Position numbers and translations under genes: made by a program. A DNA stretch of 64,000 nucleotides from the NCBI GenBank assembly GCA_011316305.1, contig SAUG01000082.1, positions 1 through 64,000 of the forward strand. The letters are read 5' to 3'. The notes beneath the pieces were generated by a model. It had not been told where the DNA came from and searched no databases. It worked only from the letters and a program-made list of their open reading frames with translations. This document shows positions 22,441 through 34,100 of this stretch, in pieces. Source of the stretch: Rusavskia elegans (taxonomy: Eukaryota; Ascomycota; Lecanoromycetes; Teloschistales; Teloschistaceae). Numbering within the stretch: position 1 is the stretch's first letter; each line of letters begins with the position of its first letter.

Positions 22441-24702
22441 TCAATCAAGCTGCTCATACCCATCACGTCCACGTCGTGTGAAACACACGCAGCAACACCG
22501 CATCCAAAGTTCACATGCCACCCAACATGACTTCTCATCACCCACCATCCTTTTCATCTTATCGAACGCTGGAAAAGACTCCAAACCCGAGCCCGGCGTT
22601 GACGATATAAGATCCGAAGCTGCTGGTGAAATACCATGGATCACCTCCGTTGGACCACTATCATCACTACTACTGTCCGACGTATCTTCGTATGTATCGT
22701 ACGTCATCGGGATAGGTGGCCGATATTGTTGCGGTTTCCAGTGTGACGATGGGCGTGGGGGAACCGCTAGGATGTGTTTTGCGACGATGCTGAGATTCCG
22801 GGCTGCGTCGCTGAGGTTGTTGGCTGCAGTGTTGAGATCCGTTGGTTTCCGTTCGTTCATGGTGGGATTACCGAGTTCTTGACTTTCGTCTTCGCTTTCC
22901 TCTTCACTTTCCTCTTCCTCTTCACCTTCAGCTTCGCTTTCCTCTTCTCTCTCCTCTTCACGATCGTCTCTGCTCTCGTCTCCACTATCCTCTCCGTTCT
23001 CCTCTTCAACCCCTTTTCTGCTCGTATCTTCACTACCATCTGCGCTCTCTTCTCTACTCTCTTCCCTCCTCCCATTTTCACCACCATTTGCGCTTTTATC
23101 TCCGCTTTTCTCTTTACTGCAGTCTCTATCAGTTGACCCAGCTTCGATATCGCTACTAAATATGTGGCCGTCATTGCCTGGATCCTCGGCTTCTGGTAAT
23201 TCAGTGGGCGATGGAGATGCCTCAGAAGCTTTACCAACGTCGCCGCAATTTGAGTCCGCCTTATCGACGAAAGGAGCGTCGATACCGCGACTGGCATTGT
23301 TGTCAGGGTCTTCAGCAGTATCGTCAAAACTTATGGGATAAGGTGACGACTCCGTTTGCGCGCCACGACACTCCAGCAGCGATCGGGGCTCGTCGCATAA
23401 CCACTTTCGAGGCACAGCCACTGACGAGTCCTCTCTATCTGGTCTGGCCGTGTCATCGATACCTCGACCTAACCGATCGATAGCTTGATGACCGGCCTCA
23501 TCGACACCTCGACTTGGCAGATGGATACTTCGACGACCAGCTTTCTCAACGTCATCCGCCAGAATGTCATTATGGCCGGGGTAAAGACGAGCACGCAATT
23601 GTTCCCGCACCGGCATCCGCCTGCGACGCGCAGTGAAAGCGAGCGAGAGAGACGACGACGATGTTGCTTCGCTGCATTCGGTCGGTGCACTCTTGAGGCA
23701 GCAGCGGCCGTCGCATGCCTCGTCATCTTCTGCTGCTTGCAATAATGCCAGGTTGGCGGTGATGATGGCGTCCGTGGTGAGGAGTGTTGGCGTGGGGGCG
23801 TCGGGGATCTCGGGATTGGTGATGGGGTCTGCGGTTTTTGTTTTTTTGGTTGGGTTTTGAGCGGGGGGTGAGGAGGGGGAGAGGGGCGCGGATGGTGATA
23901 GTAATGGTGATGGTGATGGTGATGGTGATGGTGATGGTGATGGTGATGGTGATGGTGATGGTGATGGTGATGGTGATGGTGATGAGGATGGTGATGGTGA
24001 TGGTGATGGTGATGGTGATGGTGATGGTGATGGTGATGGTGATGGTGATGGTGATGGTGATGGTGATGGTGATGGTGATGGTGATGGTGATGGTGATGGT
24101 GATGGTGATGGTGATGGTGATGGTGATGGTGATGGTGATGGTGATGGTGATGGTGATGGTGATGGTGATGGTGATGGTGATGGTGATGGTGATGGTGATG
24201 GTGATGGTGATGGTGATGGTGATGGTGATGGTGATGGTGATGGTGATGGTGATGGTGATGGTGATGGTGATGGTGATGGTGATGGTGATGGTGATGGTGA
24301 TGGTGATGGTGATGGTGATGGTGATGGTGATGGTGATGGTGATGGTGATGGTGATGGTGATGGTGATGGTGATGGTGATGGTGATGGTGATGGTGATGGT
24401 GATGGTGATGGTGATGGTGATGGTGATGGTGATGGTGATGGTGATGGTGATGGTGATGGTGATGGTGATGGTGATGGTGATGGTGATGGTGATGGTGATG
24501 GTGATGGTGATGGTGATGGTGATGGTGATGGTGATGAGGATGGTGATGGTGATGGTGATGGTGATGGTGATGGTGATGGTGATGGTGATGGTGATGGTGA
24601 TGGTGATGGTGATGGTGATGAGGATGAGGATAGATGGAGTGAGGAGATTGGGGAGGGGAGGATGCGAGTCGGTTGGATGGTGGGTGAGGTGGTGGTGGAC
24701 AT
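22441..24702 (-). CDS. Protein with giant (Ser-Pro)n tract and acidic tail
   Basis: One uninterrupted 753-codon frame starting [18 protein letters not shown]. Residues about 28-266 are an almost perfect Ser-Pro dipeptide run encoded by a hexanucleotide array; the frame survives about 120 repeats without a stop or frameshift. Downstream is a more complex part with Cys ([12 protein letters not shown]), a basic patch ([17 protein letters not shown]) and a long Glu/Asp/Ser stretch ([16 protein letters not shown]), then [30 protein letters not shown], a plausible short amphipathic helix. It ends with a Cys-rich [20 protein letters not shown], a candidate for lipidation. There is no signal peptide. 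The family is not recognised. Ser-Pro runs are substrates for proline-directed kinases and can form extended stalks. Repeat number probably varies between strains. Confidence 0.65.
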   Translation of the reverse strand: MSTTTSPTIQPTRILPSPISSLHLSSSSSPSPSPSPSPSPSPSPSPSPSPSPSPSSSPSPSPSPSPSPSPSPSPSPSPSPSPSPSPSPSPSPSPSPSPSPSPSPSPSPSPSPSPSPSPSPSPSPSPSPSPSPSPSPSPSPSPSPSPSPSPSPSPSPSPSPSPSPSPSPSPSPSPSPSPSPSPSPSPSPSPSPSPSPSPSPSPSPSPSPSPSPSPSPSPSPSPSPSPSPSPSPSPSPSPSSSPSPSPSPSPSPSPSPSPSPSPSPSPLLSPSAPLSPSSPPAQNPTKKTKTADPITNPEIPDAPTPTLLTTDAIITANLALLQAAEDDEACDGRCCLKSAPTECSEATSSSSLSLAFTARRRRMPVREQLRARLYPGHNDILADDVEKAGRRSIHLPSRGVDEAGHQAIDRLGRGIDDTARPDREDSSVAVPRKWLCDEPRSLLECRGAQTESSPYPISFDDTAEDPDNNASRGIDAPFVDKADSNCGDVGKASEASPSPTELPEAEDPGNDGHIFSSDIEAGSTDRDCSKEKSGDKSANGGENGRREESREESADGSEDTSRKGVEEENGEDSGDESRDDREEEREEESEAEGEEEEESEEESEDESQELGNPTMNERKPTDLNTAANNLSDAARNLSIVAKHILAVPPRPSSHWKPQQYRPPIPMTYDTYEDTSDSSSDDSGPTEVIHGISPAASDLISSTPGSGLESFPAFDKMKRMVGDEKSCWVACELWMRCCCVCFTRRGRDGYEQLD
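23904..24620. repeat. Hexanucleotide array (GGTGAT)n, about 119 units
   Basis: Nearly pure tandem GGTGAT over about 717 bp, encoding Ser-Pro on the minus strand. Only two internal interruptions are seen (GATGAGGAT at about 23981 and about 24535), plus degenerate ends. The plus strand also has a long open frame (Met-Val) through it, which is a by-product. Confidence 0.97.
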
Positions 24703-25688
24703 TTTTTTTTCCCTTTGGGTATGAATGGGGACGGTGATGGAGATGGAGATGGAGATGTGGGATATATAAGTGCGAAAAGTATAGAGAATGAGATATGAGG
24801 AAGAGGCTGGGAGATGATAAGATGTGAAGGTATGGTGTCTGGTGTCTGGTGTCTGGTGTATAGTGTATGGTATTGCTTTGGAGAGGAAACCCTTATAGAT
24901 GCTGGTTTTATGGATGGGAGGTTTATATTGAAATTTTTCCTTTTTTTTTTAAGAAAAAAAATGGAGGGAAAAATTGGTGAGGCTGGATGGAAAGGGGAAA
25001 CTACGCGAGAAGGTTGGGGTGGTATATTTGCTCATTTTTCTAACTTGAGAGAGAGGGAGAGAGGGAATTGTAAAGCTTGTGTAGGATTGGGAAATGCGTG
25101 TGCGTGTGTGTGAGTGGAAAAGTGTTGGGTTTGGTTTGGAGAGTGAGTGGATATGCTTCTTTTTTCTACGAGATTTTTGAATTTCTTTTGAATTCCTTTT
25201 AGTATTTTCAAGGAGGGATTTTTCGAGAAGGGAATGAGAATTTTCTGATGGGTTTTTCTTTGGTGTGGGAGGGGAGTTGGGCATGATGTGATGGGGGGGA
25301 AGAAGAAAAAAATTGGGTGTGATAGACGGACTAGTAGTGGATGAGTCACGTATTATGGAGGGGAAATGTTGAAATTCCCTTATAGCTTTCGATGGGAGAG
25401 GATGCGAGGGTTTTATAAGAGTTATATTTGGGGCTCTTTGTTTCTTAGTTGCGGTTGAGGTTGAGGCTGCGGGTTGTTGCATGAATCGGGAGGTGGTCAG
25501 CTATATAAATGATCCTTGATTAACCTCCTGCCACGCATTTCAACCCTCACATTCTCACGTTCCAAAAATTCCATACACAGCCGTCATACCTACCATCAAC
25601 GGTCCCATGTCGAAAGAAAACGATATTTAAACCATCCCAGAATCCTCCCTGCAATTACCTTTCCCCCAAAATCCCTTCTGAATACGAA
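24703..25688. other. G/T-rich upstream region of the Ser-Pro gene
   Basis: Contains TATATA at 24762-24767 (usable on the minus strand), a tandem GGTGTCT repeat (24835-24860), a T-run/A-run inverted pair near 24938-24960, and strong purine/pyrimidine strand bias. Long minus-strand open frames here are low complexity and unlikely to be genes. Confidence 0.4.
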
Positions 25689-26183
25689 TTACTTTGGGTA
25701 TCCATTAAATAGCCCATCCTCCCCGTTATCTCCACAGCTACACCCAACAAGCCACCCCCAGACCCCCCGCGCCCAGTATTCAACCGTGAATAGCCATGGT
25801 TCTTGCTCTTCTCTTTCCCCTTCCCCTTCCCATCTCCCTTCGGCAGATTGCGGGGGGTAGCGAAGCCATGGCGGTGAGGGCGTGTAGGTGTATGATATCC
25901 TTGTTTCCGATACCGTTTCACTGCCACTGCCACATTCATCACTCCCGTCCGAATTTGTATGGGAAAGTGAAGACGAGCGAGGGATATGGGCGTAGTCTGT
26001 AAAGGGAGGGGAGGGAGTGGGTTGGGTGTGTGGTTGTTTTGGAGGATTTAAGAATAGAGGAATGGAGGCGGATGGAGTGGGGATTGGGGACTGGGAAAGA
26101 GAAAGAGGATGGTGTAGAAGAGTGTCGCTGATGGAGTTGGTGGGGTTTTGGATGGGTGAGGTGGTGGTGGTGGTAGATGGCAT
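25689..26183 (-). CDS. Possible small low-complexity protein
   Basis: 164-aa open frame beginning MPSTTTTTSPIQNPTNSISD, rich in Ser, Pro and Thr, ending with a less biased tail (EEQEPWLFTVEYWARGVWGW, then LVGCSCGDNGEDG). Its start resembles that of the Ser-Pro protein downstream ([14 protein letters not shown]), so it could be a diverged relative. There is no known domain. The composition follows the local strand bias, so it may be spurious. Confidence 0.3.
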   Translation of the reverse strand: MPSTTTTTSPIQNPTNSISDTLLHHPLSLSQSPIPTPSASIPLFLNPPKQPHTQPTPSPPFTDYAHIPRSSSLSHTNSDGSDECGSGSETVSETRISYTYTPSPPWLRYPPQSAEGRWEGEGEREEQEPWLFTVEYWARGVWGWLVGCSCGDNGEDGLFNGYPK

Positions 26184-27713
26184 GTTGGCTTTCGATACGA
26201 TGAGATGGGTGGGTTAGGTTTTGTTAGCGGGGTTTTTTCGTGATAGATGGGATGTGAATGCGAAGGGGGACGTTTTCTGGATGGTGTGGAATGGATGGGT
26301 TTTATATGGTTGTGGGGTTTGATGAAATAGAGGTCGTAATGGGATAAGATGAATGGACAGTACGTAGTATATGGGGATCAAAGAGATATTGAGGATTGAT
26401 TGAAAGAGTATTGTTGGAAGAGAGAGGTGTATGATGGCAAGGAGGGAAGGACATGGGAAAATTGGGTCTTACAAATTAGCGTGAGGGAATTGGAGATGGT
26501 ATACCGTGTGGGAAGAAGAGAGATGAGATTTTCGAGGGGCATGGGGGTTAGCTTGAGATTTTGATAGATCGAGGAGCGTGAGATGAGATGGTAGAGTAGC
26601 AAAGATTGAAGGAGCAGAGAGATGGAGATGGAATGGTAGAATGCATTGATTATGTTGTCCCTAGCCGGTTCGTAATAAGCATACGATATCAGCCAAAGTC
26701 GTGGACTAGGAAGACGCCATCGCATCCACCTACCACTTATGCTCCCTTGGACCCATCAAGCTATCCAGACCGGATACTCGAGCAGCTGCCGAGTGGTAGG
26801 TTGATCAAAAAGCCCTTTCAAGCGTTGCAACAACTGCCAAACATTCTTTTATTCCTCGATGACCTTGCAACTTAGGCTTCCTCCCTTGCATGTTCATCGG
26901 TAGATCGACGCTCTGCTCCCTCATCGTCGTGGTCAGTGATATTTTGGGCGCACTGGAAGATTGTAGGCTGGTGAATTGAGAAATCTGTGACTCATAGCCC
27001 TTCTCGTTCCCCTACATCGTGCAAGCAATGGTGGAACCGGTAGAGTGAGCAATATTACGTACTGCCGCGGTCTCTCATTTTAAAATGTGTATACGCGGAA
27101 TTTATCACTAGGCAGTTGTGCTTCGTTTCGGTGCTGCGGAAGTTTGGCTCCTCCATGGCGACTTATCCTGGAAGCATGACCGGCATTGCATCTTCAGCCA
27201 CGGCTACTCAATAAAGACAGAGACGTGCATCCAATGCCGGAGTTGGAGAGGCACTTGTATCCCAAAGGTCCCGAAGGGTTGACGGGCGGCATAGAGAAGA
27301 GTTAAGCGTAGTAGTAGTAGTCTGAATAGATTTTCTCCGCATGATGTACAGCGAGGACTGCTTGTTGCGGTGTCGGCTTGCAACGCCGACATGTAATGAG
27401 GACAGTGGTAAGACCCAACATCTTTGCTGTAGTCGTCCGGTCTCACTACCCTCATCGTATCTGAGGAGCAATGGACAAGTCCTTCGTAACACTGCAGTCC
27501 AAGGATCATATCATTGTTCATTATTTTGCAACCCTCTGCGATGTTCCTGTCGAGTCTTTTTTGGAGCTCCTTAAGATCGTAGGTGTAATGGGTGGGTCTC
27601 CTATGAATCGTGCCATTCAGCAAGGTGAGGAGCTATAGCTGAGACTGAGAATCTGTGTCAAAGTGACATCCAGATCATGCAAGGGGACACTGGGAGATGA
27701 CAAGTCAATTGCT
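26184..27713. other. Intergenic region, no gene seen
   Basis: About 1.5 kb. The first part keeps the G/A-rich bias of the preceding region. Open frames at 26606-26875 (plus) and 27204-27623 (minus) have no recognisable content. Confidence 0.4.
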
Positions 27714-29129
27714 TCACATGTGTTCGATTGGCTCTTCCGGAAGCAGTGGCTCGGGCTTGCGACGCTCAACGCACGCTTTCAACGGCGGCCGTACGATGTC
27801 GTTAAATAAGAAAGTCCCGTAGACCAAAAGTGCGAATCCAACGATTTGTAGCCACTTGAAGGTTTCCCAGCCAAGGCCAAGTGATACGATCCAGATGAAC
27901 AAAGTCCGACACGTATCGATGATAGATCTTGCAGTAGCGCTGACACTCCTGGTGATGGACAGACCGAAGAAGTTGAAGCCTCCAATACTGATCATGATTA
28001 GGACCGAGGTGACGGCAATGCTGCGGTATTGTGTTATCTCTCGCCAGCCTTCTTGCATGTCGAAGTAGCCGTTGCGGCCGGCATCTGTTCGTCCGATTGC
28101 GAGATGAAGGATGATCATTCCAACGAGCGTGACAAGGAAGCCGAAGACGCCCTCCCAGCCGACCACCTTGAGCGGCTCCAAGGCGTACTGTTCCAGGATC
28201 CACTCTTCGAGTACGAACTGCGTGGCTGTGAAGATCTGCGCACCAGCAATCATGAGAACACCGACAATCGTGTGTAGTGCACCAGAGGAAACAGCAGCGG
28301 TTTTTATAGCGTCACGAATCGCTAGGAAGCTTATCTCCGGCGGCACTGGTGGTTTGGGTTGCGCTTGCGGGTTGGGGGCAATCGCGCCTGCGAGACCGAC
28401 GACAGCAACTCCGGCGACTACGATAAACAGCGCCGACCACTGGTAAAGGTAGATCTTTCGATGGAGGAAAATCACGCTGAAGAGGCCGACGAATAAGATA
28501 AGGGCTCCTCGGGTCATCTGATAGATACTGGCAGCGACGAACAGTAGTCCAATATTCATCAACGTCGTCGCGGCGATATCACAGCATGCCGGCATGGCAA
28601 GAAGGAAGACCCTCCATCCAACCAGAGGAATCCGTTCATCGGTGTTTGGTATAAGCGGCTTGATGGCCGGAACTGCCTCCTCGCGCGTAGACGACGTTCG
28701 TCCGAGTTCATCGGTTGCGTCGACTACCGTGCTATCGTCGCTACTGACTTGTTCGTAGCCACCGTGTAGCAAAGGAGCGTCCTTTGCGAAGAAGCGCCTG
28801 TAGAGGGTGAAAGCAGCAACGACGAGCCAGCATCCCGATTCCCCTATGAACATCTGCGCTCTGTTGACGTCATCAGCGGATGTCGTACATCGAAGGTAGA
28901 AGTGGTGTCGTACGTCTGTATGACTGGTTGAGAGAACCGCTGGATCTTCTCGGGATCGGTGGAATCGCAATTACGGACACATTGCAGGTCCTAGAAGTAT
29001 TTTCAGCCTTTTGCTATACCCAGGCCAGATGGAAGGAGGACAGACTTGGTATTTGGAGAGCAGTGTATTGCAGACGCCAGTCAAGAGCATCATGGCTATA
29101 AGAAAGGGAATGACAGCTTTAGTCGCCAT
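27714..29129 (-). CDS. SLC35F6-like drug/metabolite-superfamily transporter
   Basis: Integral membrane protein of the DMT/EamA fold related to nucleotide-sugar transporters; substrate unknown. Model: exon 1 29046-29129 (MATKAVIPFLIAMMLLTGVC NTLLSKYQ), intron with GTCTGT donor, exon 2 28914-28990 (DLQCVRNCDSTDPEK...), 53-bp intron with GTACGA donor, exon 3 27714-28860; 435 aa. The junctions give KYQ-DLQCVRNC and PVIQT-AQMFIGESGCW, the expected SLC35F6 sequence. Ten hydrophobic helices are visible, with a loop after helix 2 carrying acidic residues and EEAVPAIKPLIP. The C-terminus LKACVERRKPEPLLPEEP is cytosolic-like. The upstream flank (29130-29520) holds a CACGTG motif at about 29371. The longest single frame begins upstream of exon 3 and would misplace the start. 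Confidence 0.9.
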
Positions 29130-29520
29130 GGCTGCAGATTTACTGTGTAGCGACGACGATGGGTATCAGTCGATGACTGAAGGAAGATCCTCTGTTGGTG
29201 GAGTGGTTTTATTCGCTGCTACATGGAGCTGTAGACGCCGGCATTAGAGGACAGCATGATCAGATCATCTGAATGGAATGGCTTGTCGAGGTCACGATTC
29301 TCGTCTATTTTATTGTCGCTCCTTTGCGGTCCCGCGCCAAGCCTACAACGCTCGGACCACATTCTCGGACACGTGACCGACGATAGACATGACTACGGAT
29401 ATTTACTCTTCGACACCGTCATGTGTAAACATCGTCCAATTATGGCCCCAGCTACAGGCAACAATAGGACATCCCAAGAAATGGTGCAACACTCTTAACA
29501 AACAGGCCGGGAGGTCTTCA
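29130..29520. promoter_or_regulatory. Promoter of the SLC35F6-like gene with an E-box
   Basis: Contains CGGACACGTGACC at 29366-29378; the same 13 bases recur at 35675-35687. CACGTG is the core bound by fungal bHLH factors. The link to regulation is inference. Confidence 0.4.
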
Positions 29521-30516
29521 TTAACGCCTATCGTCCCTCAATCCCAGCAGGCTGATGGCTGCATCTCCCTTGACAGCGCTACTGCTCAGATGGCTGTCCT
29601 CCACATCTATTTCTTTCAGATCCCCGTTCTGACTGTTTGGTGGACTACTAAGTTGCTGAGATACCTGGACCTTCGACGGGGGCATTGATGGTGTTCGAAA
29701 TATGTCGCCATCCGAGGCTTTGGCGGGGCTCCCTGCCCTCGTGACAGGTGGTGACGAAAGTGTCTGGGAGAATTGCCGCAGTCCATTGGGCCGGACAGTG
29801 GGCTTGAGTATAGGCGCAGGCAAAAGTCTCGGTGGCTGGACATTGGCTCGTCTCGAGCTCGGATGTGCTGAAGAGTTGAGATTAGGGAGACAGGACGTAG
29901 GTAGGCGTAGTTGCGAGACTGGTATGTTGGTCTGGTCCGTTTTTACTTTGAACAGGGCGACACGCAAGCGTAAGCGCAAGGTCTCCGCTCGCTATCTACA
30001 GTCAGTCGTTGAGTGGGGAATGCGTCACCGAGTAGACGCACTGATAAGATCGAGAGCCCGGCTGGTAGACTCGTTTCCGTTGCTGCCGTCTGCTGCGTAT
30101 CTATCGTGTCGCCCTCCATGTCTGAATACACAGATTCTGACCTGGTGCCTTTACTTGAATCCTTCGTACTTCCCTCGACCATCTCGTTCCCATCTTCATG
30201 CGGTTTTGTATGCAAAGCTGTATGAGAAGCCGTCTCTGGCCCCGTTTCTCTCGTTGGCTACGATGACAGAGGTTGGTTAGCATGAGAGTTTAGCCCAGCT
30301 CGTTGGAACTCAACATACCTTCAGGCCTAGGGATGGGGTATGGTCTGACAGACGGGATCGGAGCGAAGAAGGCGGGAGATTCGGATCCTCGACCTCGTGG
30401 ATCGGTCTCTTGAGACTGCTAGTGGAGGAGGTCGGTAGGTTCGAGGCGCCAGGCGTTCCAAAGGCATTGACGGGCAGGTCTTGCAAGATTCGACGTGGCG
30501 TATTAGACGTTGTCAT
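29521..30516 (-). CDS. Whi5/Nrm1-type G1/S transcriptional repressor
   Basis: Whi5 and Nrm1 bind SBF/MBF and repress G1/S genes in the nucleus. Model: exon 1 30319-30516 (MTTSNTPRRILQDLPVNAFG...), intron with GTATGT donor, exon 2 30042-30257, 50-bp intron with GTGCGT donor and GATAG acceptor, exon 3 29521-29991; 294 aa. The diagnostic GTB motif follows the second junction: RAETLRLRLRVALFKVKTDQ (residues about 139-158), then TNIPVSQL. The N-terminus has TPRR and SP/TP sites suited to CDK phosphorylation (SDHTPSLGLK, TSSSLKRPIHE-like basic patch). The rest is disordered, as usual for the family. The GTB motif is absent from any frame longer than exon 3, so the gene is easy to overlook. I cannot tell Whi5 from Nrm1 orthology. 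Confidence 0.85.
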
Positions 30517-30834
30517 TCTGTCACGGTCTGGTATTGCATGACTGTCAGACGATCCGGCTGTGAGCCCCAGGTGTTCTTACCAAAGTTTTGGACCAAAAGC
30601 CTGTGATGATGAGATGAGCTCCCTCCAATATGTACTCACGATTGCTTCAGGTGGATTCGTAGCGTACAACAGGTCCACTGACAGAACCTTGAAAATACCC
30701 AGGTATACGTGAGTGGGTGAAGGTGTTTGGTCGAGCGCGTGTCAGGGCCGGTCCGTGATCGATCAATGTTTAGTTGTTTCCTGAGATGGATTCGCGTTGC
30801 GGAACGGTCCGCTCACAGTCTTGGCATGGCGGCG
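30517..30834. other. Upstream region of the Whi5/Nrm1-like gene
   Basis: Short region between the repressor start and the MITE-like element. No gene. Confidence 0.4.
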
Positions 30835-31115
30835 TCCAATTTGGCCACCTTTCACCGTACGTTTGCAGCACGCTAATAACGGCCCCTAATTTAGCTACTC
30901 TTGGTACACCCTATCAAAATATAAGAGCTTAAAAAGTTCTATTAATCTAAGCATATAATACAATGTTTACGTAGGCTGGCAATATAGCAAGAGGTAATAA
31001 TAGCATAGAGTTTAGGGGTAAGATTCTTCTAAGGACGTGTATATACAGAGGATTTAGCTAAATCCGTTAAGTCGTGTTGCAAAAGTAGGTGTGTTGCAAA
31101 GGTGGCCAAATTGGA
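30835..31115. mobile_element. MITE-like element with 18-bp perfect terminal inverted repeats
   Basis: TCCAATTTGGCCACCTTT at 30835-30852 is the exact reverse complement of 31098-31115. The match continues imperfectly inward for about 30 bp more (CACCGTACGTTTGCAGCACG on the left against CACACCTACTTTTGCAACAC on the right, then TAACGG on both). The interior is AT-rich and has no open frame, so this is a non-autonomous element. I see no clear target-site duplication (flanks GGCGGCG and GTACTTT). Confidence 0.8.
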
Positions 31116-34100
31116 GTACTTTAGGGAGGACTCAGGGATCCTTGCCCTCGCCAGAATTGTAAGACACCTTGCAGCGCCAGGTGGAGGTCGAATGTCGAGG
31201 TATAAGAATCGAATTTCGATGGTCGGATATATACGACAGCACCTTGTGGCTAATAGATAATCGGGCCAGATATCTTAGCGTACAATGATAGAGGCAACCC
31301 AGAAATGAAATCACGCCGTGTAAAAGAGACAGCAAGCTGTCTAATTACCTTACTAAGCCGCGCTTCTACTAATCGAGCCACAGCGACCACCGTGACCGTG
31401 ACCTCACCTTACCTGGGTCATGAATATCCAGCAAGATGTTCTTACCCTGGCCGTTCTGACCAATCAAAGAAATACCCGCTGCAACAACCTGCACCCTCAA
31501 GGGTCATGCATTGCAACGCTCACCTTTACCGGATATGTCATCGATGATCGAGCCTTACCCCCATGCAGCCAGGTCTGTCAGTGGAAAGCTCGGACCTGTC
31601 AGCCTCCGAGCATGTTATAACTTCTGTGCTTGTCTTCCCTCGTCAACATCACCTTTCGCTGCTGCAGCGTGTAAACTGGAAACACGTACGTTGGGTGTCA
31701 AAACTCAATCGCTGTAGTGTAGGGTGCCAACCATACTGCGTAGCCCTGTGATTCTGATGCCAATCTAAATACTTCGACTCAGCAGCTGCACGATGATATA
31801 TGATTCTGAGCAACGGTCAGACCGACGTCGCTTATCGAGGTATCCGTTGCTCCACGCCCCTCATTGCGATTGGGCTTTTGGCATGCCTAACCATCTAACC
31901 AACTTTCCCCTCCGAGCCAACAGACAGCATCAGCAATCTCGGCTGGCCAGAATAACGGTGCCGCGAACAGAAAGACCGGATGCATCGGGTCGGAGCAGCC
32001 CCACCGTTTCTTGGCTGCGGCAAACGGGATTCCTATCGCCTGGAAATGCGAAGGTGATAGAATGTAAGATATGCTATGACCACACACGGTAGAGCCGTTA
32101 TGACGACGTGAGTGCATTGGGAAGCATCTCCTACTGCTTCCTCTCCGGATCCGGATGTGACCAACTGCAAGATGTTCCATCCGCCCCAGCCATTTGTTCC
32201 GGAACAGGTTGGAGCCGTTCTGGCACCGTCTCCGAACGGACTAGCTGAACTCTGTCACACTAGCGAAGGTCATGCACAGTATGTGCGTGGTCATCAAATG
32301 ACGAAACGAGTGGCTGCAAGCACGTATGCATCATACTAGCTACAAAGTAGGTATCATTGTCCTTGCAGGCCCTTTGCGTTACTTTGAACCCGCAACAACG
32401 GACAATGCAAAACGAATGGTGACGCTTTTTTTTAATGATATGGCGTGATTGAACCGATTGCCAGAAGTCACCAAGGATCTGCCATGGCGGACATGCTTTT
32501 CAGTCATTCCAAAGGACCGGGCGATACTATGAGGAAATGCAATTGGATTTGGGAGAACTAAATGGTGTCGCCGAACAGCACACAGCACCCCCTGGCTCGG
32601 GAGAAGAATAAGAAGTGGTGCACCCCAGTAATGGAGTTGCAGAAGTACATGAACATCCACGAGGATCAATTGCGACAAGCCGCAAGTATCCATCGGTGTG
32701 ATAGCGCCAGTCGCACGACAATAATACAGCGTGGGTGTCAAGAGAGTTATCCAATGCTTCCGACAAGATCGCGCATGAGACAAATAATGCATAAACAGAT
32801 TACAGCAGAGATCTGCCCCCAACGCTGATCGGAAAGTCTGGGGATCCTGATGCAAAGACCAGAGCCAGCAACAAATTTCCAGACACGACTGGACCACGGA
32901 TAATGGAGTGGATGGGATCTGTTGCCATCCATAGACTCCAGTGAAGCTTGCCTGTGAGTTGTGCCAACATACTTTCGGCATTGACCTGTGGTGCGGTTGG
33001 ATTTCGACATCGGCCCCAGGTGCATGAGAACCGAGTGGAGCCGACCCGTCGCCGTTCTCGTTGCATGATGTCTCTGACAAGTTGTATGACCGCTAAACAC
33101 AAAGGTTAAATACGGCCAGCGATCAGAGTGGGTGATCCGAGTCCAGTCATTATATTAGAAAACAGTGGTGTCCTCCTCGAAACGCTGTCAAGTCCGCTTC
33201 GGCGGATTCATGTTGTCTAGGAGGAAAAAACCGTACATTTGTTCTTTCCCACTCTTTTTTGTTGGTTCCACAGGTATATCTTGCGGTTTTCCTTTGTAAG
33301 TTCTGGGTTGGCAGTGCCTTCGTTGGCACAAGTCGACGTGCTACTGTTGTCACATCACTTCGAACTCACACTGAGGAGCTCCGGAAGCTGGACGTTCTCA
33401 ACCCATGTACTTCCGCGATGCCACTGCCATAGACTCGATCTGTCACAAGTTAGCTGGCAGCTTGGTATGGGAGGAAGTTTGAGTAAGTGCACCAACCATA
33501 CACTGGCGTTGATGCTGTTGATGGTGCCCAGCTGGGACTGACGTTCGTCGTGCTCTGCCAGCGATGCGAGAGAACATGTCGGCATACGCGCTGCCACGCC
33601 AGACCATTCTGGCGGCATTTGTCACCGTGACCAGCTTGGACAAATGGCGTTCGGCGCCCAGCATCGTCACCGAATTTCGCAACTCACCGACTCACCAATG
33701 GGGTCTGGACCAGCGTCAGCTTACTACAAGGAAGCATCTCGTCGATCGTCTTCAAGTTGGCGCTGCCAGTTAGCTGTGTTGAGCATCCAGGCCGGCGTGG
33801 ACCTATGATAGACATCGAAAAGCAAATGGATCAGCGGACAGAACCTCGAGGCTGTGATGGAATCTGCCATACCAGCACGGAGAGCCGCAGTCATACTTCA
33901 TACACCGGTTTTTCGCCACAGCTCAGGCAAACGTTCGCACCAAGCAAAGTGCGAACCCGACCTCTCCAATCTTCGGACCTGCTCAAGCATACCGCCCTGC
34001 TCAAGCACCACTTCACCAGTATCAAGGCACGCACGATTAGTCATTACGAGCAGCAAGGAGTGGTCGGCCGTGGCTGTAGCCAATTGCGCACGGAAGACAT

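Noticed and set aside
23838..24737. Plus-strand 299-codon frame of Met-Val repeats
   Set aside because: By-product of the hexanucleotide array; the minus-strand frame continues far beyond the array with complex sequence, this one does not.
24949..25482. 177-aa minus-strand open frame
   Set aside because: Ser/Pro/Thr/His low complexity created by the G/T-rich plus strand; no complex segment.
32379..33080. 233-codon minus-strand open frame in the gene-poor stretch
   Set aside because: No recognisable motif, Cys/His/Leu-rich random-like composition and no promoter or intron context.
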